Shown here: one piece after another, positions 9,021 to 17,691 of the stretch
How the letters are laid out: every line of letters starts with the position of its first letter
Numbering within the stretch: the first letter of the stretch is position 1
Assembly: GCA_017857595.1 (NCBI GenBank)
Contig: JAFMCU010000005.1
Location: 37,962 to 101,961 of the forward strand
Direction of reading: 5' to 3'
Length of the DNA: 64,000 bases
Origin: Thermoprotei archaeon
GTDB taxonomy: Archaea > Thermoproteota > Thermoprotei > Gearchaeales > Gearchaeaceae
The notes under the pieces: generated by a model
Told to the model about the DNA's origin: nothing
Seen by the model: only the letters and a program-made list of their open reading frames with translations
Databases searched by the model: none
Translations under genes and position numbers: made by a program

Positions 9021-10520
9021 AACTCCAGCCTCTTCGAATTTTATTTGCTTTCTTAGTAGTTTCATTAATGTTTCTTTAAGTAACTTTCTTGGTATTCTTA
9101 TTTGTCTCCAGTCATCCCTATTTCTGACAGTTAATGTATCATCATTAATTGATTGATAATCTATTGTTATACAAAATGGGACTCCTATTTCATCGTATTT
9201 TGCATATATTTTTCCAATATATTCTGTATCATCGAATACCACATCAAAACCTTCTTCTTTTAATTCTCTATATAAACTATGTGCATATTTAACAATATGA
9301 TCTTTATTTACTAGCGGAGCTATAACAGCACTGTACGGAGCTATTTCATAAGGTAGTTTTAATATAATTCTAGATTTATATTCTTGCATGCAATTTTCAA
9401 GTACGCAGAGAAAAATCCTTTCCAATCCAAAAGAAGGCTCTACAACGTAAGGATAAAATCTTTCAATCAATTTATTGCCTTCAATTCTTTCTGCTGTTAA
9501 ACTCACACCGCTTTTAATAGAGTGATTTTTTAGATCATAATCAGTTCTAAAAGCATGACCTGATACTTCTATCCATGTATCTTCTGAAACCTTTATCATT
9601 TGATCGAATGTTTGTGAAGAATAATGCGCTCTTTCTTCGGGGAATTTCTCTAAGAAATATTGATTTTGATATGGTACGCCTAATTCTTGCATAAATTCCT
9701 GTGCTAAATACATAAAATAAGCTATCCATTCATTTTTGAATATACCATTACTTATTAATTTATGAATGCTTTCTTCATATGGTGTCTTTACCCCTTTAGC
9801 TCTGGCATTTATATCTAAAATTCTAATTTTCTTATCTAAGATTTCATCAATATATTTACATTTAGGATTTTTATAATCATAGAATATTTCTAAGTCTATG
9901 ATAGTAAATTCTCTCATTCTATACAATCCTTTTCTAGGAGATATTTCATTCCTGTCTACTTTACCTATTTGTACGATTCCTATAGGAAGTTTTTTACCTG
10001 TTAATTCATAGACCTTTTTAAAATTTATAAAAATACCTTGTGCCGCTTCCGGTCTTAAATATCCGATATCAGAAGCATAAGGAGATATATTCGTTTTCAT
10101 AAGTAAATTAAACTTAGATGGCTTATCGAATTCACCTCCACAATTTGGACATGTTATCTTATTATCTCTTATATAATTTTCTATTTTTAATTCATCCCAT
10201 CTATCAACATCTTCTTTTTCAATTATGTTATCAACTCTAAATTTTCTTCCGCAATTTTTACAGGTAACAATTACATCAGTAAAGTGTTTCAAATGGCCAG
10301 ATGCTTCAAACACGATTTCAGGCATTACGAGAGGCGTACTTATTTCATAAATGAAATCATGTCTATTAATAAAGAACTCTCTCCATTTATTTTCAATCTT
10401 TTTTAAAATTTTCAATCCTATTGGCCCAAAATCAACAAACCCAGATACTCCTCCATAGATTTCAAACGATTGCCATATAAATCCTCTTCTTTTGATCAAA
10501 TCATTAATCTTATTGTTCAC
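9000..10520 (-). CDS. glyS: Glycyl-tRNA synthetase (class II, archaeal/eukaryotic type)
   Basis: A 506-aa class II synthetase that charges tRNA-Gly. Visible landmarks are the zinc-binding pairs CKNCGRKF and CPNCGGEF near residues 86-128, motif 2 around VDRNEISPRKGLYRMREFT, motif 3 in VEPSFGLERIFL, and the C-terminal anticodon-binding domain starting near APYSAVIAPL. Two of its tRNA substrates (GCC and CCC) are in this window. The start is GTG. Its 3' end overlaps the convergent surface-protein gene. Confidence 0.95.
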   Translation of the reverse strand: MNNKINDLIKRRGFIWQSFEIYGGVSGFVDFGPIGLKILKKIENKWREFFINRHDFIYEISTPLVMPEIVFEASGHLKHFTDVIVTCKNCGRKFRVDNIIEKEDVDRWDELKIENYIRDNKITCPNCGGEFDKPSKFNLLMKTNISPYASDIGYLRPEAAQGIFINFKKVYELTGKKLPIGIVQIGKVDRNEISPRKGLYRMREFTIIDLEIFYDYKNPKCKYIDEILDKKIRILDINARAKGVKTPYEESIHKLISNGIFKNEWIAYFMYLAQEFMQELGVPYQNQYFLEKFPEERAHYSSQTFDQMIKVSEDTWIEVSGHAFRTDYDLKNHSIKSGVSLTAERIEGNKLIERFYPYVVEPSFGLERIFLCVLENCMQEYKSRIILKLPYEIAPYSAVIAPLVNKDHIVKYAHSLYRELKEEGFDVVFDDTEYIGKIYAKYDEIGVPFCITIDYQSINDDTLTVRNRDDWRQIRIPRKLLKETLMKLLRKQIKFEEAGVLLSRSS

Positions 10521-10611
10521 TTTAGATAATTAAACGAATGCAATATTAAAATCCTTTCTACTCATTTTGATTAATTTTATATTTCAGCGATTACGTTTTA
10601 TTTTATAATTC

Positions 10612-12348
10612 ATGCGAATCAAATTAACAAGGTCAATAGTAGTAGGAATTATACTAATTATAATTGCTGTTAGCCTTATAGCATATGCAATTATTCCTAA
10701 AGGACAACATTTAGTCACAACTAACAAATATACAGTGTCTTTAACCTTTTATGATGTTATATCTAATCAAACACATAAACCGCTTACAACCTTAACCGTA
10801 AAATTATCTTCTTCCACTTTTAACTCAACATTATTAGCCCCTAATGTAGCGAACCAAACATATGATTTTAAAAATTTAACAAAAGGGAATTATAATCTAT
10901 TAGTATATTCTCCAGAAAACATTTTATTGTATAATTCAACGATTAATGTAAGTGATAATATTTCTTCGAATATAGTTTTAAATTCACAGCCTTTAACAAT
11001 TTATGTTAATCTTAATGGAAAGGCAAGTACTTTCCCATTCAATGTTACTATAAAGGGCAAAATCGTCAATATAACTAAGCAATTGATTCCCTCTCTTCCT
11101 CTTCAAATTAATGAATTGCCTTTAGGAGAATATAACATCACCATTCTATATAATAGAATAGTACTTAATTCAACCTCAGTAAATATAAATGGAAAATTAA
11201 ATAATGTTACCTTAAACACATATCTAGAAAATGTTACAGTAAAGCTTTATGATCAAAATAAAAAGCTTGTTCCAAATGCAAGTATTTACTTGATTTATGA
11301 TAACAGAACCTTTATTTCCCAATTTTCAAAAAATGGCATCTTTAATATAACTAATATACCCTTACTAAATTATCATGTTAAATTCAATTATAAGGGAATT
11401 AATTTAACCATACTACCTTCTTCATTTCTTAATGTTGTAAAAAATTTCACGATTTTTAATTTCACAACCTATTTTAGTAATGTTACATTTAATTTAAAAT
11501 ACCAAAATAATCATCCTGCAAGTGGATTATTAATACAGTTATCAGGAAATATTACAGGTATAACAAATAAGAATGGTACTTTATCCTTAAATTACGTTCC
11601 TGCAAATGTAACTATATTAGCTAAAGTATATCGTGCTGGTATAATTGCATTTAAGCAACCTATATCTTTGATTCCTAATAAAGTTAGTATATTGAATTTT
11701 ACCATTGAAAATTCAACATTACAATTAAACCTATTAAATATTAATAATCAGACAATTCAAGGTGGAACATACACCGTTATCCAAGATAGTTTTAACTCAT
11801 CCTTTATATTGACTTTAAATAGTTCAAAAATTAATTTATCGCTTTACCCGAGCTCTTATCTTATTGAAGTATATTTATTTACACCAGCAAAAGATACAAT
11901 ACTTACATATAAGTCGTACGTTACGGTTAATTCATCTATTGTAAAGAATATTGTATTGCCAGAAGGTTTTACGCTTAAAGTTTATACGAATTCTTCTTCT
12001 GCAAGTATATATCTATATTATATATCAAACTATGGGACTTCTGCTCTTGTTTCACAAAATCAAGGCTCGATGGTATCTTTTTCCAATTTAGTTGAGGGGC
12101 TCTATAAAGTAGTTTTAATGCAAAATGGTACATACTTAAGTTCTACAACGTTTACGATCTCTAATTCAACAACTTCTACTTATGTTCTAATTCTAACAAT
12201 TCCTAAGATTCAGACCACAACAAACATAATTACGCCAGATATTGCACTAGCTGCAGTTTTAACAATTTTAACTTCTGTATTTATAGCGTTATCTTATCGT
12301 GAATATAGAAAAAAGGTTGTAAAGAAAGAATCAAAAGAAAATGTCTAA
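10612..12348 (+). CDS. Membrane-anchored sequon-rich beta-repeat surface protein
   Basis: The 578-aa protein has an N-terminal hydrophobic helix (about 9-27), a long extracellular region of short beta-repeat segments (recurring patterns such as GNYNLLVYSPEN, GEYNITILYN and GLYKVVLMQNG, typical of carboxypeptidase-regulatory-like or Cna-B-like folds), and a C-terminal helix (about 543-562) with a basic tail. I count about 30 N-x-S/T sites. It resembles the 941-aa protein in style without being a copy. The agmatinase gene starts 8 bp before its end, so the two are co-transcribed. Confidence 0.78.
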   Translation: MRIKLTRSIVVGIILIIIAVSLIAYAIIPKGQHLVTTNKYTVSLTFYDVISNQTHKPLTTLTVKLSSSTFNSTLLAPNVANQTYDFKNLTKGNYNLLVYSPENILLYNSTINVSDNISSNIVLNSQPLTIYVNLNGKASTFPFNVTIKGKIVNITKQLIPSLPLQINELPLGEYNITILYNRIVLNSTSVNINGKLNNVTLNTYLENVTVKLYDQNKKLVPNASIYLIYDNRTFISQFSKNGIFNITNIPLLNYHVKFNYKGINLTILPSSFLNVVKNFTIFNFTTYFSNVTFNLKYQNNHPASGLLIQLSGNITGITNKNGTLSLNYVPANVTILAKVYRAGIIAFKQPISLIPNKVSILNFTIENSTLQLNLLNINNQTIQGGTYTVIQDSFNSSFILTLNSSKINLSLYPSSYLIEVYLFTPAKDTILTYKSYVTVNSSIVKNIVLPEGFTLKVYTNSSSASIYLYYISNYGTSALVSQNQGSMVSFSNLVEGLYKVVLMQNGTYLSSTTFTISNSTTSTYVLILTIPKIQTTTNIITPDIALAAVLTILTSVFIALSYREYRKKVVKKESKENV

Positions 12349-13279
12349 GGAAAAGGTATTTCAGTATAGTGAATTGTACTTTCTTCCATCTAAGGAATTT
12401 GGAGGTATCAAAAAAAGAGTTGAGGATGCTAAATTTGTTATATTTGGTGTACCTTATGATGCTACCACCACATTTAGACCAGGAACACGATTCGCTCCAT
12501 CTAGCATAAGGGAAGCTTCCATAAACATTGAAACCGTTAGCATCTTAACCAAAGATTATTTAGAATATGTTAATTTTTATGACGCAGGAGATTTGGATGT
12601 AATAGGCTTGGATGTAAAAGAGTGTTTAAGAAGAATAACCACAACGATAGAAGATATTGTTCGCTCTGGAAGGTTTCCAATAATGATCGGAGGTGAGCAT
12701 ACCATTACATACGCTGCAATCAAAGCTTTAAGACCTGATCAAATAATCATCTTTGATGCTCATTTCGATTTAAGGGATGAGTATCCTACAGGCACAAAAT
12801 TAAGTCATGCAACTGTTTCAAGAAGGATTTATGAGGATATAGGTGTTAAAAATATAGTTTATCTTGGAGTAAGAGCATGGAGCAAGGAAGAATATGACTT
12901 TCTTAAAAATACAGATATTCATGTTTATGATATTTTATCTTTAAAATATAGCTTCAATGAAGCTTTGAATACTATAAAAAATTTAACAAGGAATCACGAA
13001 AAGGTATATATTTCAATTGACATGGACGCTTTAGATCCATCGCATGCTCCGGGTGTTAGTAATCCTGAGCCAAATGGAATATATACTCATGAAATTTATC
13101 CTATTCTTAAAGAATTAATCAATGAAAAATTGATAGGAATGGATATTGTCGAGGTTTGCCCATCTTTCGATAATGGAAACACTTCAATTTTAGCGGCGAA
13201 GATTTTAATTGAATGTCTTACCTTATGGAATAAAAGCTTTATAGATAAAGTAAGATCAAGGCTTATTAAAAATCCTTAA
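12341..13279 (+). CDS. speB: Agmatinase/ureohydrolase family
   Basis: A 312-aa member of the arginase-agmatinase superfamily, most like agmatinase, which hydrolyses agmatine to putrescine and urea. The binuclear Mn ligand motifs are intact: GGEHTITYAA near residue 108, DAHFDLRDEY near 130 and SIDMDALDPSHAPGV near 225. Substrate assignment inside this superfamily is hard, and guanidinobutyrase-type activity cannot be excluded. The polyamine route via arginine decarboxylase is usual in Thermoproteota. It overlaps the preceding surface-protein gene by 8 bp. Confidence 0.88.
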   Translation: MSKEKVFQYSELYFLPSKEFGGIKKRVEDAKFVIFGVPYDATTTFRPGTRFAPSSIREASINIETVSILTKDYLEYVNFYDAGDLDVIGLDVKECLRRITTTIEDIVRSGRFPIMIGGEHTITYAAIKALRPDQIIIFDAHFDLRDEYPTGTKLSHATVSRRIYEDIGVKNIVYLGVRAWSKEEYDFLKNTDIHVYDILSLKYSFNEALNTIKNLTRNHEKVYISIDMDALDPSHAPGVSNPEPNGIYTHEIYPILKELINEKLIGMDIVEVCPSFDNGNTSILAAKILIECLTLWNKSFIDKVRSRLIKNP

Positions 13280-13283
13280 AATA

Positions 13284-13460
13284 TCACTCAGCTTTAACTA
13301 TTTTAGCAGCAGGTCTTTTTATTTTTATTAAAATCCTAGAATTGCAATAGATGCAAGAGAAATTTCTTACTGTAATACTTCTTTCTAAAATTTCTTTATA
13401 TGATATTTTCCTTCCACATCTAATACATTGATATTCAAAGGATTGAGCAGATGTTTCCAT
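13284..13460 (-). CDS. rpoP: RNA polymerase subunit P (Rpb12 homolog)
   Basis: Absent from the supplied ORF track because it is only 58 aa. The minus strand reads from ATG at 13460 to TGA at 13284 and contains the Rpb12-type zinc ribbon: QCIRCGRKI, then CIYCNSRILIKIKRP with the usual basic C-terminal stretch. Rpb12/RpoP helps assemble the D-L-N-P subcomplex of archaeal RNA polymerase. It has an N-terminal extension (METSAQSF) before the ribbon. It converges with agmatinase and leaves only 4 bp between the stops. Confidence 0.93.
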   Translation of the reverse strand: METSAQSFEYQCIRCGRKISYKEILERSITVRNFSCIYCNSRILIKIKRPAAKIVKAE

Positions 13461-13564
13461 AAAGTAGATACCTTATGATTAAATATTTAAGGTTTTAGTA
13501 TTATAATTTATTATCAAAAGAATGAAAAATACAAACATTTCCGTCACAAGGCGGGGGTGGGTCC

Positions 13565-13864
13565 TTGGGTAAAAAGGAAACCGACGACCTCTTCTCTGTA
13601 GAAGACATATTAGAAAACTTAGATAAAGAACAAAAAAGAATAAAAATTAGGTTCGAAAAAAGAAAATTTGGGAAGGGCGTTACTGTTATTGAAGGATTAT
13701 CTGAAGATGTAGGTCTTGAGATAACTAAAGAGCTTAAAACAAAATTAGCTTGTGGAGGAACCTATAAAAATGGGAATATTGAACTACAGGGCGATCATAG
13801 AAATACTGTAAAACAATATTTATTATCATTAGGATATTTGGAAGATAATATCATAGTAGAATAA
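13565..13864 (+). CDS. Translation initiation factor aIF1 (SUI1/eIF1 family)
   Basis: The 99-aa protein carries the SUI1 fold pattern: IRFEKRKFGKGVTVIEGL, the LKTKLACGGTYKNG loop, and the end motif IELQGDHRNTVKQYLLSLGY. aIF1 binds the small subunit near the P site and controls start-codon selection. The TTG start is preceded by a strikingly G-rich stretch (GGCGGGGGTGGG), unusual in this AT-rich genome and a plausible Shine-Dalgarno-like site. The stop is followed directly by the ATG of the next zinc-ribbon gene. Confidence 0.95.
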   Translation: MGKKETDDLFSVEDILENLDKEQKRIKIRFEKRKFGKGVTVIEGLSEDVGLEITKELKTKLACGGTYKNGNIELQGDHRNTVKQYLLSLGYLEDNIIVE

Positions 13865-14053
13865 ATGAGTATTAAAGATATTTTTAAAAATCTTAAATAT
13901 AAGAAAAAATACGAACTAAGATGTCCCGAATGCGGAAGTAAAAATATTTATAAATTATTTTCAATGCAATGGCTTGCACCTTCACCTTATATATGCAAAG
14001 ATTGTGGCTACACAGGATATATATTGATCGAATTTGAAGAGAGTAAAAAATAA
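13865..14053 (+). CDS. Small zinc-ribbon protein
   Basis: This 62-aa protein has a single zinc ribbon, CPECGSKNIY at about 20 and CKDCGYTG at about 44. It starts on the base after the aIF1 stop codon (TAA ATG), so it is co-transcribed and probably translationally coupled to aIF1. I do not know a specific function; a role in translation or nucleic-acid binding is suggested only by fold and partner. Confidence 0.8.
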   Translation: MSIKDIFKNLKYKKKYELRCPECGSKNIYKLFSMQWLAPSPYICKDCGYTGYILIEFEESKK

Positions 14054-14054
14054 G

Positions 14055-14441
14055 CTAAAGATGAAACGGTAATCCGCTTTTTATGATTTTTTCTGGAGTC
14101 TTATCTTTCCATTTCTTTAAAAAATCCAAATCTTCATCCTTTTTTCTTAGTTCATCAGGAAGCATTATTGGTATTTCTTCTTGAATTGGATACCATCTAT
14201 TGCATTTATTACAAATTATAATTCCTTCCACCACTTCCTTTTTTGTACATTCAAGACAATCTATTTTATTTATATCTATATTTTTTAAGTAATCTTTATT
14301 TAATCCACAATAATCCTTACAGAATGGTGTTTTTACTTGCAAATCTTTGTATTCATATCTTGTTTCACTAAACACTATAAATTCTAAAGGCCAATTTTTA
14401 CAAATAGGGCAAGCCAACAGGTCTAATAATCTGTATTTCAC
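14055..14441 (-). CDS. Trm112-like zinc protein with an extra cysteine-rich insert
   Basis: The conserved start MKYRLLDLLACPICK matches Trm112/UPF0434 proteins, so I prefer the GTG at 14441 to the TTG at 14453 used by the track. The end (IICNKCNRWYPIQEEIPIMLPDELR) is equally typical. Between the two ribbon halves there is an insert with further cysteines (CKDYC and CLEC), a feature of longer archaeal forms. Trm112 activates several rRNA, tRNA and release-factor methyltransferases by covering hydrophobic surface. It converges with the zinc-ribbon gene with almost no gap. Confidence 0.87.
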   Translation of the reverse strand: MKYRLLDLLACPICKNWPLEFIVFSETRYEYKDLQVKTPFCKDYCGLNKDYLKNIDINKIDCLECTKKEVVEGIIICNKCNRWYPIQEEIPIMLPDELRKKDEDLDFLKKWKDKTPEKIIKSGLPFHL

Positions 14442-14482
14442 AAAGAAATACAATAAAATTTTGTATTTATTGTTATTGGTTA

Positions 14483-15247
14483 TTAGGATATGAGTTTAAG
14501 TTTAGGGAATTCTATTGTTCCTAACTTTTCATCTATTACGAATGGAACTGCTTCTTCAATTATAGCATATTTCTTGGTTATTTCGGACATAAATCTTCTA
14601 CTACTCATATCAACGTTTATTGCGCTTCCTGTAGAAAAAATAGAAAATGGTGGAACGATAACGATTACATTATTTAATATCGTTGGAACATAAAGGATAG
14701 CTAGTAACTTTTTATGTTCCCCATACTCGTTTACGATATTTATTGCAGGATGTTCATGACCTAAGATTATAATCTTGCTTTTAGGAATTATATTTCCAAA
14801 TTCTTTATGTCCATGTATAATAAGGATTTCATTTTCGAATAAATAATCAATTAGCGGATATCCAAATCTATTCGCTATAGGACGAATGAATGTGTCATGA
14901 TTTCCTTTTATCAATATAATTTCTCTATAGTAAGAAGAAAGGTACAATAAAAAATTTTCAATTTCTTTAATTTCTTTTTTGTTTATTTTACCAAAACCAT
15001 GTCTTATGTCTCCATTTATTATTATTCTGCGCGTATTCAATATGCTATTTATTTTTTCTATTCTTCGCTTAATATCTTCTTTTTGAGTTTTTGGCATCAT
15101 TATTCCTTTTTTCTGCAGTTCTTCTTCATAACCGAGATGTACATCACATATTACTGTACTATCAAGTTCTGGTAAATATAACGCTGGATAACCGGGAATA
15201 GGTATAGCTTTTTTTGAATATACTAATCTTATTTCTTTTTCATTCAT
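14483..15247 (-). CDS. Metallophosphoesterase (ICC-like, archaeal)
   Basis: A 254-aa calcineurin-like phosphoesterase with the full metal-binding series: DVHLGYEEEL near residue 36, INGDIRHGFG near 78, LIKGNHDTFI near 116, IIHGHKEFG and ILGHEHPAI near 144-165. Members of this archaeal group are single-domain and have been compared with the nuclease Mre11/SbcD, but the substrate is not established. Its ATG overlaps the stop of the upstream coiled-coil gene by 1 bp (TAATG). Confidence 0.85.
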   Translation of the reverse strand: MNEKEIRLVYSKKAIPIPGYPALYLPELDSTVICDVHLGYEEELQKKGIMMPKTQKEDIKRRIEKINSILNTRRIIINGDIRHGFGKINKKEIKEIENFLLYLSSYYREIILIKGNHDTFIRPIANRFGYPLIDYLFENEILIIHGHKEFGNIIPKSKIIILGHEHPAINIVNEYGEHKKLLAILYVPTILNNVIVIVPPFSIFSTGSAINVDMSSRRFMSEITKKYAIIEEAVPFVIDEKLGTIEFPKLKLIS

Positions 15248-15834
15248 TAAACTCCTTTAAGCTTTTCACGAATTCTTTTCATTGTCCATTTTATTGAATT
15301 GGTTAAATTTTTAATAGATGACTGATCTTCTATGTTTATGTTCTTCAAAATTATTTGAGTAACATTACCTTCATTATCTTTAATTATTTCATAATCAAAG
15401 GCTTCTTCAACTTTTTTACCACTTTCTATATCTGTCGTTTTTTTCCCATCGAAAACCTTTTTAATTAAAAAGTTCTTAAATGGAGAAATATCCTCTTTAA
15501 ACTTTAAATCAGGATTAGGAATTATTTCAATTGTATTGTTTTGATAGAAATTTAATGTAGATAAAAGATAACCGTCAATATCTACTATTTTTTCCACGTG
15601 AACAGCTTTAGCTTTTTCTTTTGGCTGAGTGTAAACTTCTTGCTGCTTAATTTCGGGAACTTCTTCCTTTTTTTGTAATAATTCGCTTGCAGTCGTGAAG
15701 CTAGATTCTGCGAGAGCTTTATCAATCAAGTTTAAGTTAATATTAATTAAATCTAATTCATCTTCAATTTGCTTTTTTCTTGTTTCTAATTGTTTTTTTA
15801 ATTCAGCTAATTTTTTAACGTAATCTTCTGACAT
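15247..15834 (-). CDS. Coiled-coil protein of unknown function
   Basis: The 195-aa protein begins with a charged coiled coil (about 5-65: LAELKKQLETRKKQIEDEL...), a low-complexity EVPEIKQQE linker, and a folded C-terminal part rich in strands and ending in a helix (SIKWTMKRIREKLKGV). I do not recognise the family. It lies 22 bp after the DNA ligase gene and overlaps the phosphoesterase start, so the three are likely co-transcribed. Confidence 0.75.
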   Translation of the reverse strand: MSEDYVKKLAELKKQLETRKKQIEDELDLININLNLIDKALAESSFTTASELLQKKEEVPEIKQQEVYTQPKEKAKAVHVEKIVDIDGYLLSTLNFYQNNTIEIIPNPDLKFKEDISPFKNFLIKKVFDGKKTTDIESGKKVEEAFDYEIIKDNEGNVTQIILKNINIEDQSSIKNLTNSIKWTMKRIREKLKGV

Positions 15835-15856
15835 TTTATTATTTACTAATTATATT

Positions 15857-17647
15857 TTATTCCTTAATTTCTATCTTTTTAAGTTGTCTTTTATACATTT
15901 CAATAACTTCTTCTTCAGTTGTTGCATCTTCAGGCTTTTTGTCTTCTCTGTATCTTCCTGTAAACCTTGGGAATCTAATTGCTAATCCAGAATCCTTACT
16001 TATCAAACCTTGAGCAGTTGTGTGAATTGGACTTAAGGTTATTTCATCACCGATAACTTCTATAACAAAATTAGGAACATACCAGACATCTGCATCTATT
16101 TTACTTACTACTCTAGGGTGTATATGGTCAATTTTATAAGGTTCTAATAGTTTAGGCAGTTTTTCTAAATCTTCGTCAGTAAATCCTGAACCAAGTTTGC
16201 AGATAGTTTTGAAGACATCGTTTTTATCATCATAAACTGCAACTAATAAGCCTCCGAGTTTTCCGGCTCTTCTACCTGTACCATAAAATCCTCCTACAAC
16301 TACTACATCAATAGGTTCAATCATTTTAGATTGATATGATCTTTTAAATTTTATCCACAGGAAGCCTCTAGAACCTGCTTTATAAATAGAATCATCTTTT
16401 ATAGATTTGCACATCAAGCCTTCACATCCAGAAGATACAGCCTCGTTAAAGAATTTTGTAAATTCTTCTTCATTTGAAACTAGCTTACCTACAGCTAATC
16501 TTATATAATCATTTGTAACCACAATTTTTTCAAGGAACTCTTTTCTCTTAAGAATAGGTAAATCTATCAATTCTTCTTCATCAATATATATAATATCGAA
16601 TAAATATACAACGGTTGGATATTCTTCAATTGCTTTTTCTACATCATATTTTCTTCTTCTATGCATTAATTCTTGAAAAGGAAGCATCTCTCCTGTCAGT
16701 GCATTTACAGCGACTATTTCTCCTTCTAATATTACTTCATTTGCTTTCAAATTGTTTTTTATATTTTCTATAATATCAGGATAGTGATTCGTTATGTTTT
16801 CAAGTGATCTCGAGAACAGTATGAATTCATTTCCTTTTTTATGAATTTGAACTCTTTCTCCATCATACTTATATTCAGCTATAAACTTGGGTCCTAATCT
16901 TGTAAATATTTCCTCAACAGATTCAGCTCTTTCAGCTAACATAGGTCTTACAGGAATTCCAATACGTACTTTTATTTTCTTTAAACCTTCAATTCCTTCA
17001 TTTAATGCTACTTTAGCAACATAACCAAGGTCGCTTGAGACATTGTAAGCTCTTTCAACGAGTTCACGATAATCTTTACTTCCTAAGTAAGCTATGGCTA
17101 TAGCATCTAATATAGTCATATCAGCTAATCCCAGCCTTAAGGTTCCTACGATCGTTCTTGCTAAGTACTTAGCTTCGTTTGGCGTTGCCTTTTTTAAAAG
17201 GCCACTTATAATCTTAATCTTTGCATCTTGAGAACCCTCTCCAGTTATTTTTGCTACTTTATCCAATGTTTCATATACTTCGTCTACTGTTAGTTTTTCC
17301 TCGTTTAAACCTATAAATTCAAATAATGCTGCTTGCCTCTTTTGGGTTATAATTTCTTGCGCAATTATACCTATATCTCCTTTTTTCTTCAATTCTTCAT
17401 TAATTTTATTTACGTTTACTCCAGTAGCTAAAGATAAAGCTCTTACCATAAATTTTTCTGCAAAACCCAATTCTAACCCGACATAGTCAGGATAAAGTTT
17501 TCCCTGTGTTAGGTAAACAATTTTATCTACATTTTCTTTTGATGCTTTTTTTAATAGATTGACAAGTATATCAGTAATTTCCAATCTACTTGTAGTACTG
17601 GATATTTTCTCATAAGCGTTAACAATTTCAGAATATGGAAGACTCAC
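15857..17647 (-). CDS. lig: ATP-dependent DNA ligase (main replicative type)
   Basis: The 596-aa protein is the usual size for archaeal replicative DNA ligase. It has the N-terminal DNA-binding domain (about 1-230), adenylation motif EYKYDGERVQIHK with nucleotidyl Lys near residue 260, motif III SRSLENITNHYPD, motif IV EGLMCKSI and motif V WIKFKRSY, then an OB domain ending SGLAIRFPRFTGRYREDK. It seals nicks in Okazaki fragments and repair. The start is GTG. A second, clearly different ligase lies at 47968-49620. Confidence 0.96.
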   Translation of the reverse strand: MSLPYSEIVNAYEKISSTTSRLEITDILVNLLKKASKENVDKIVYLTQGKLYPDYVGLELGFAEKFMVRALSLATGVNVNKINEELKKKGDIGIIAQEIITQKRQAALFEFIGLNEEKLTVDEVYETLDKVAKITGEGSQDAKIKIISGLLKKATPNEAKYLARTIVGTLRLGLADMTILDAIAIAYLGSKDYRELVERAYNVSSDLGYVAKVALNEGIEGLKKIKVRIGIPVRPMLAERAESVEEIFTRLGPKFIAEYKYDGERVQIHKKGNEFILFSRSLENITNHYPDIIENIKNNLKANEVILEGEIVAVNALTGEMLPFQELMHRRRKYDVEKAIEEYPTVVYLFDIIYIDEEELIDLPILKRKEFLEKIVVTNDYIRLAVGKLVSNEEEFTKFFNEAVSSGCEGLMCKSIKDDSIYKAGSRGFLWIKFKRSYQSKMIEPIDVVVVGGFYGTGRRAGKLGGLLVAVYDDKNDVFKTICKLGSGFTDEDLEKLPKLLEPYKIDHIHPRVVSKIDADVWYVPNFVIEVIGDEITLSPIHTTAQGLISKDSGLAIRFPRFTGRYREDKKPEDATTEEEVIEMYKRQLKKIEIKE

Positions 17648-17691
17648 AAATTTAAATTTTCTACTTTTCTAATATGTTTAACTACTAAGTA

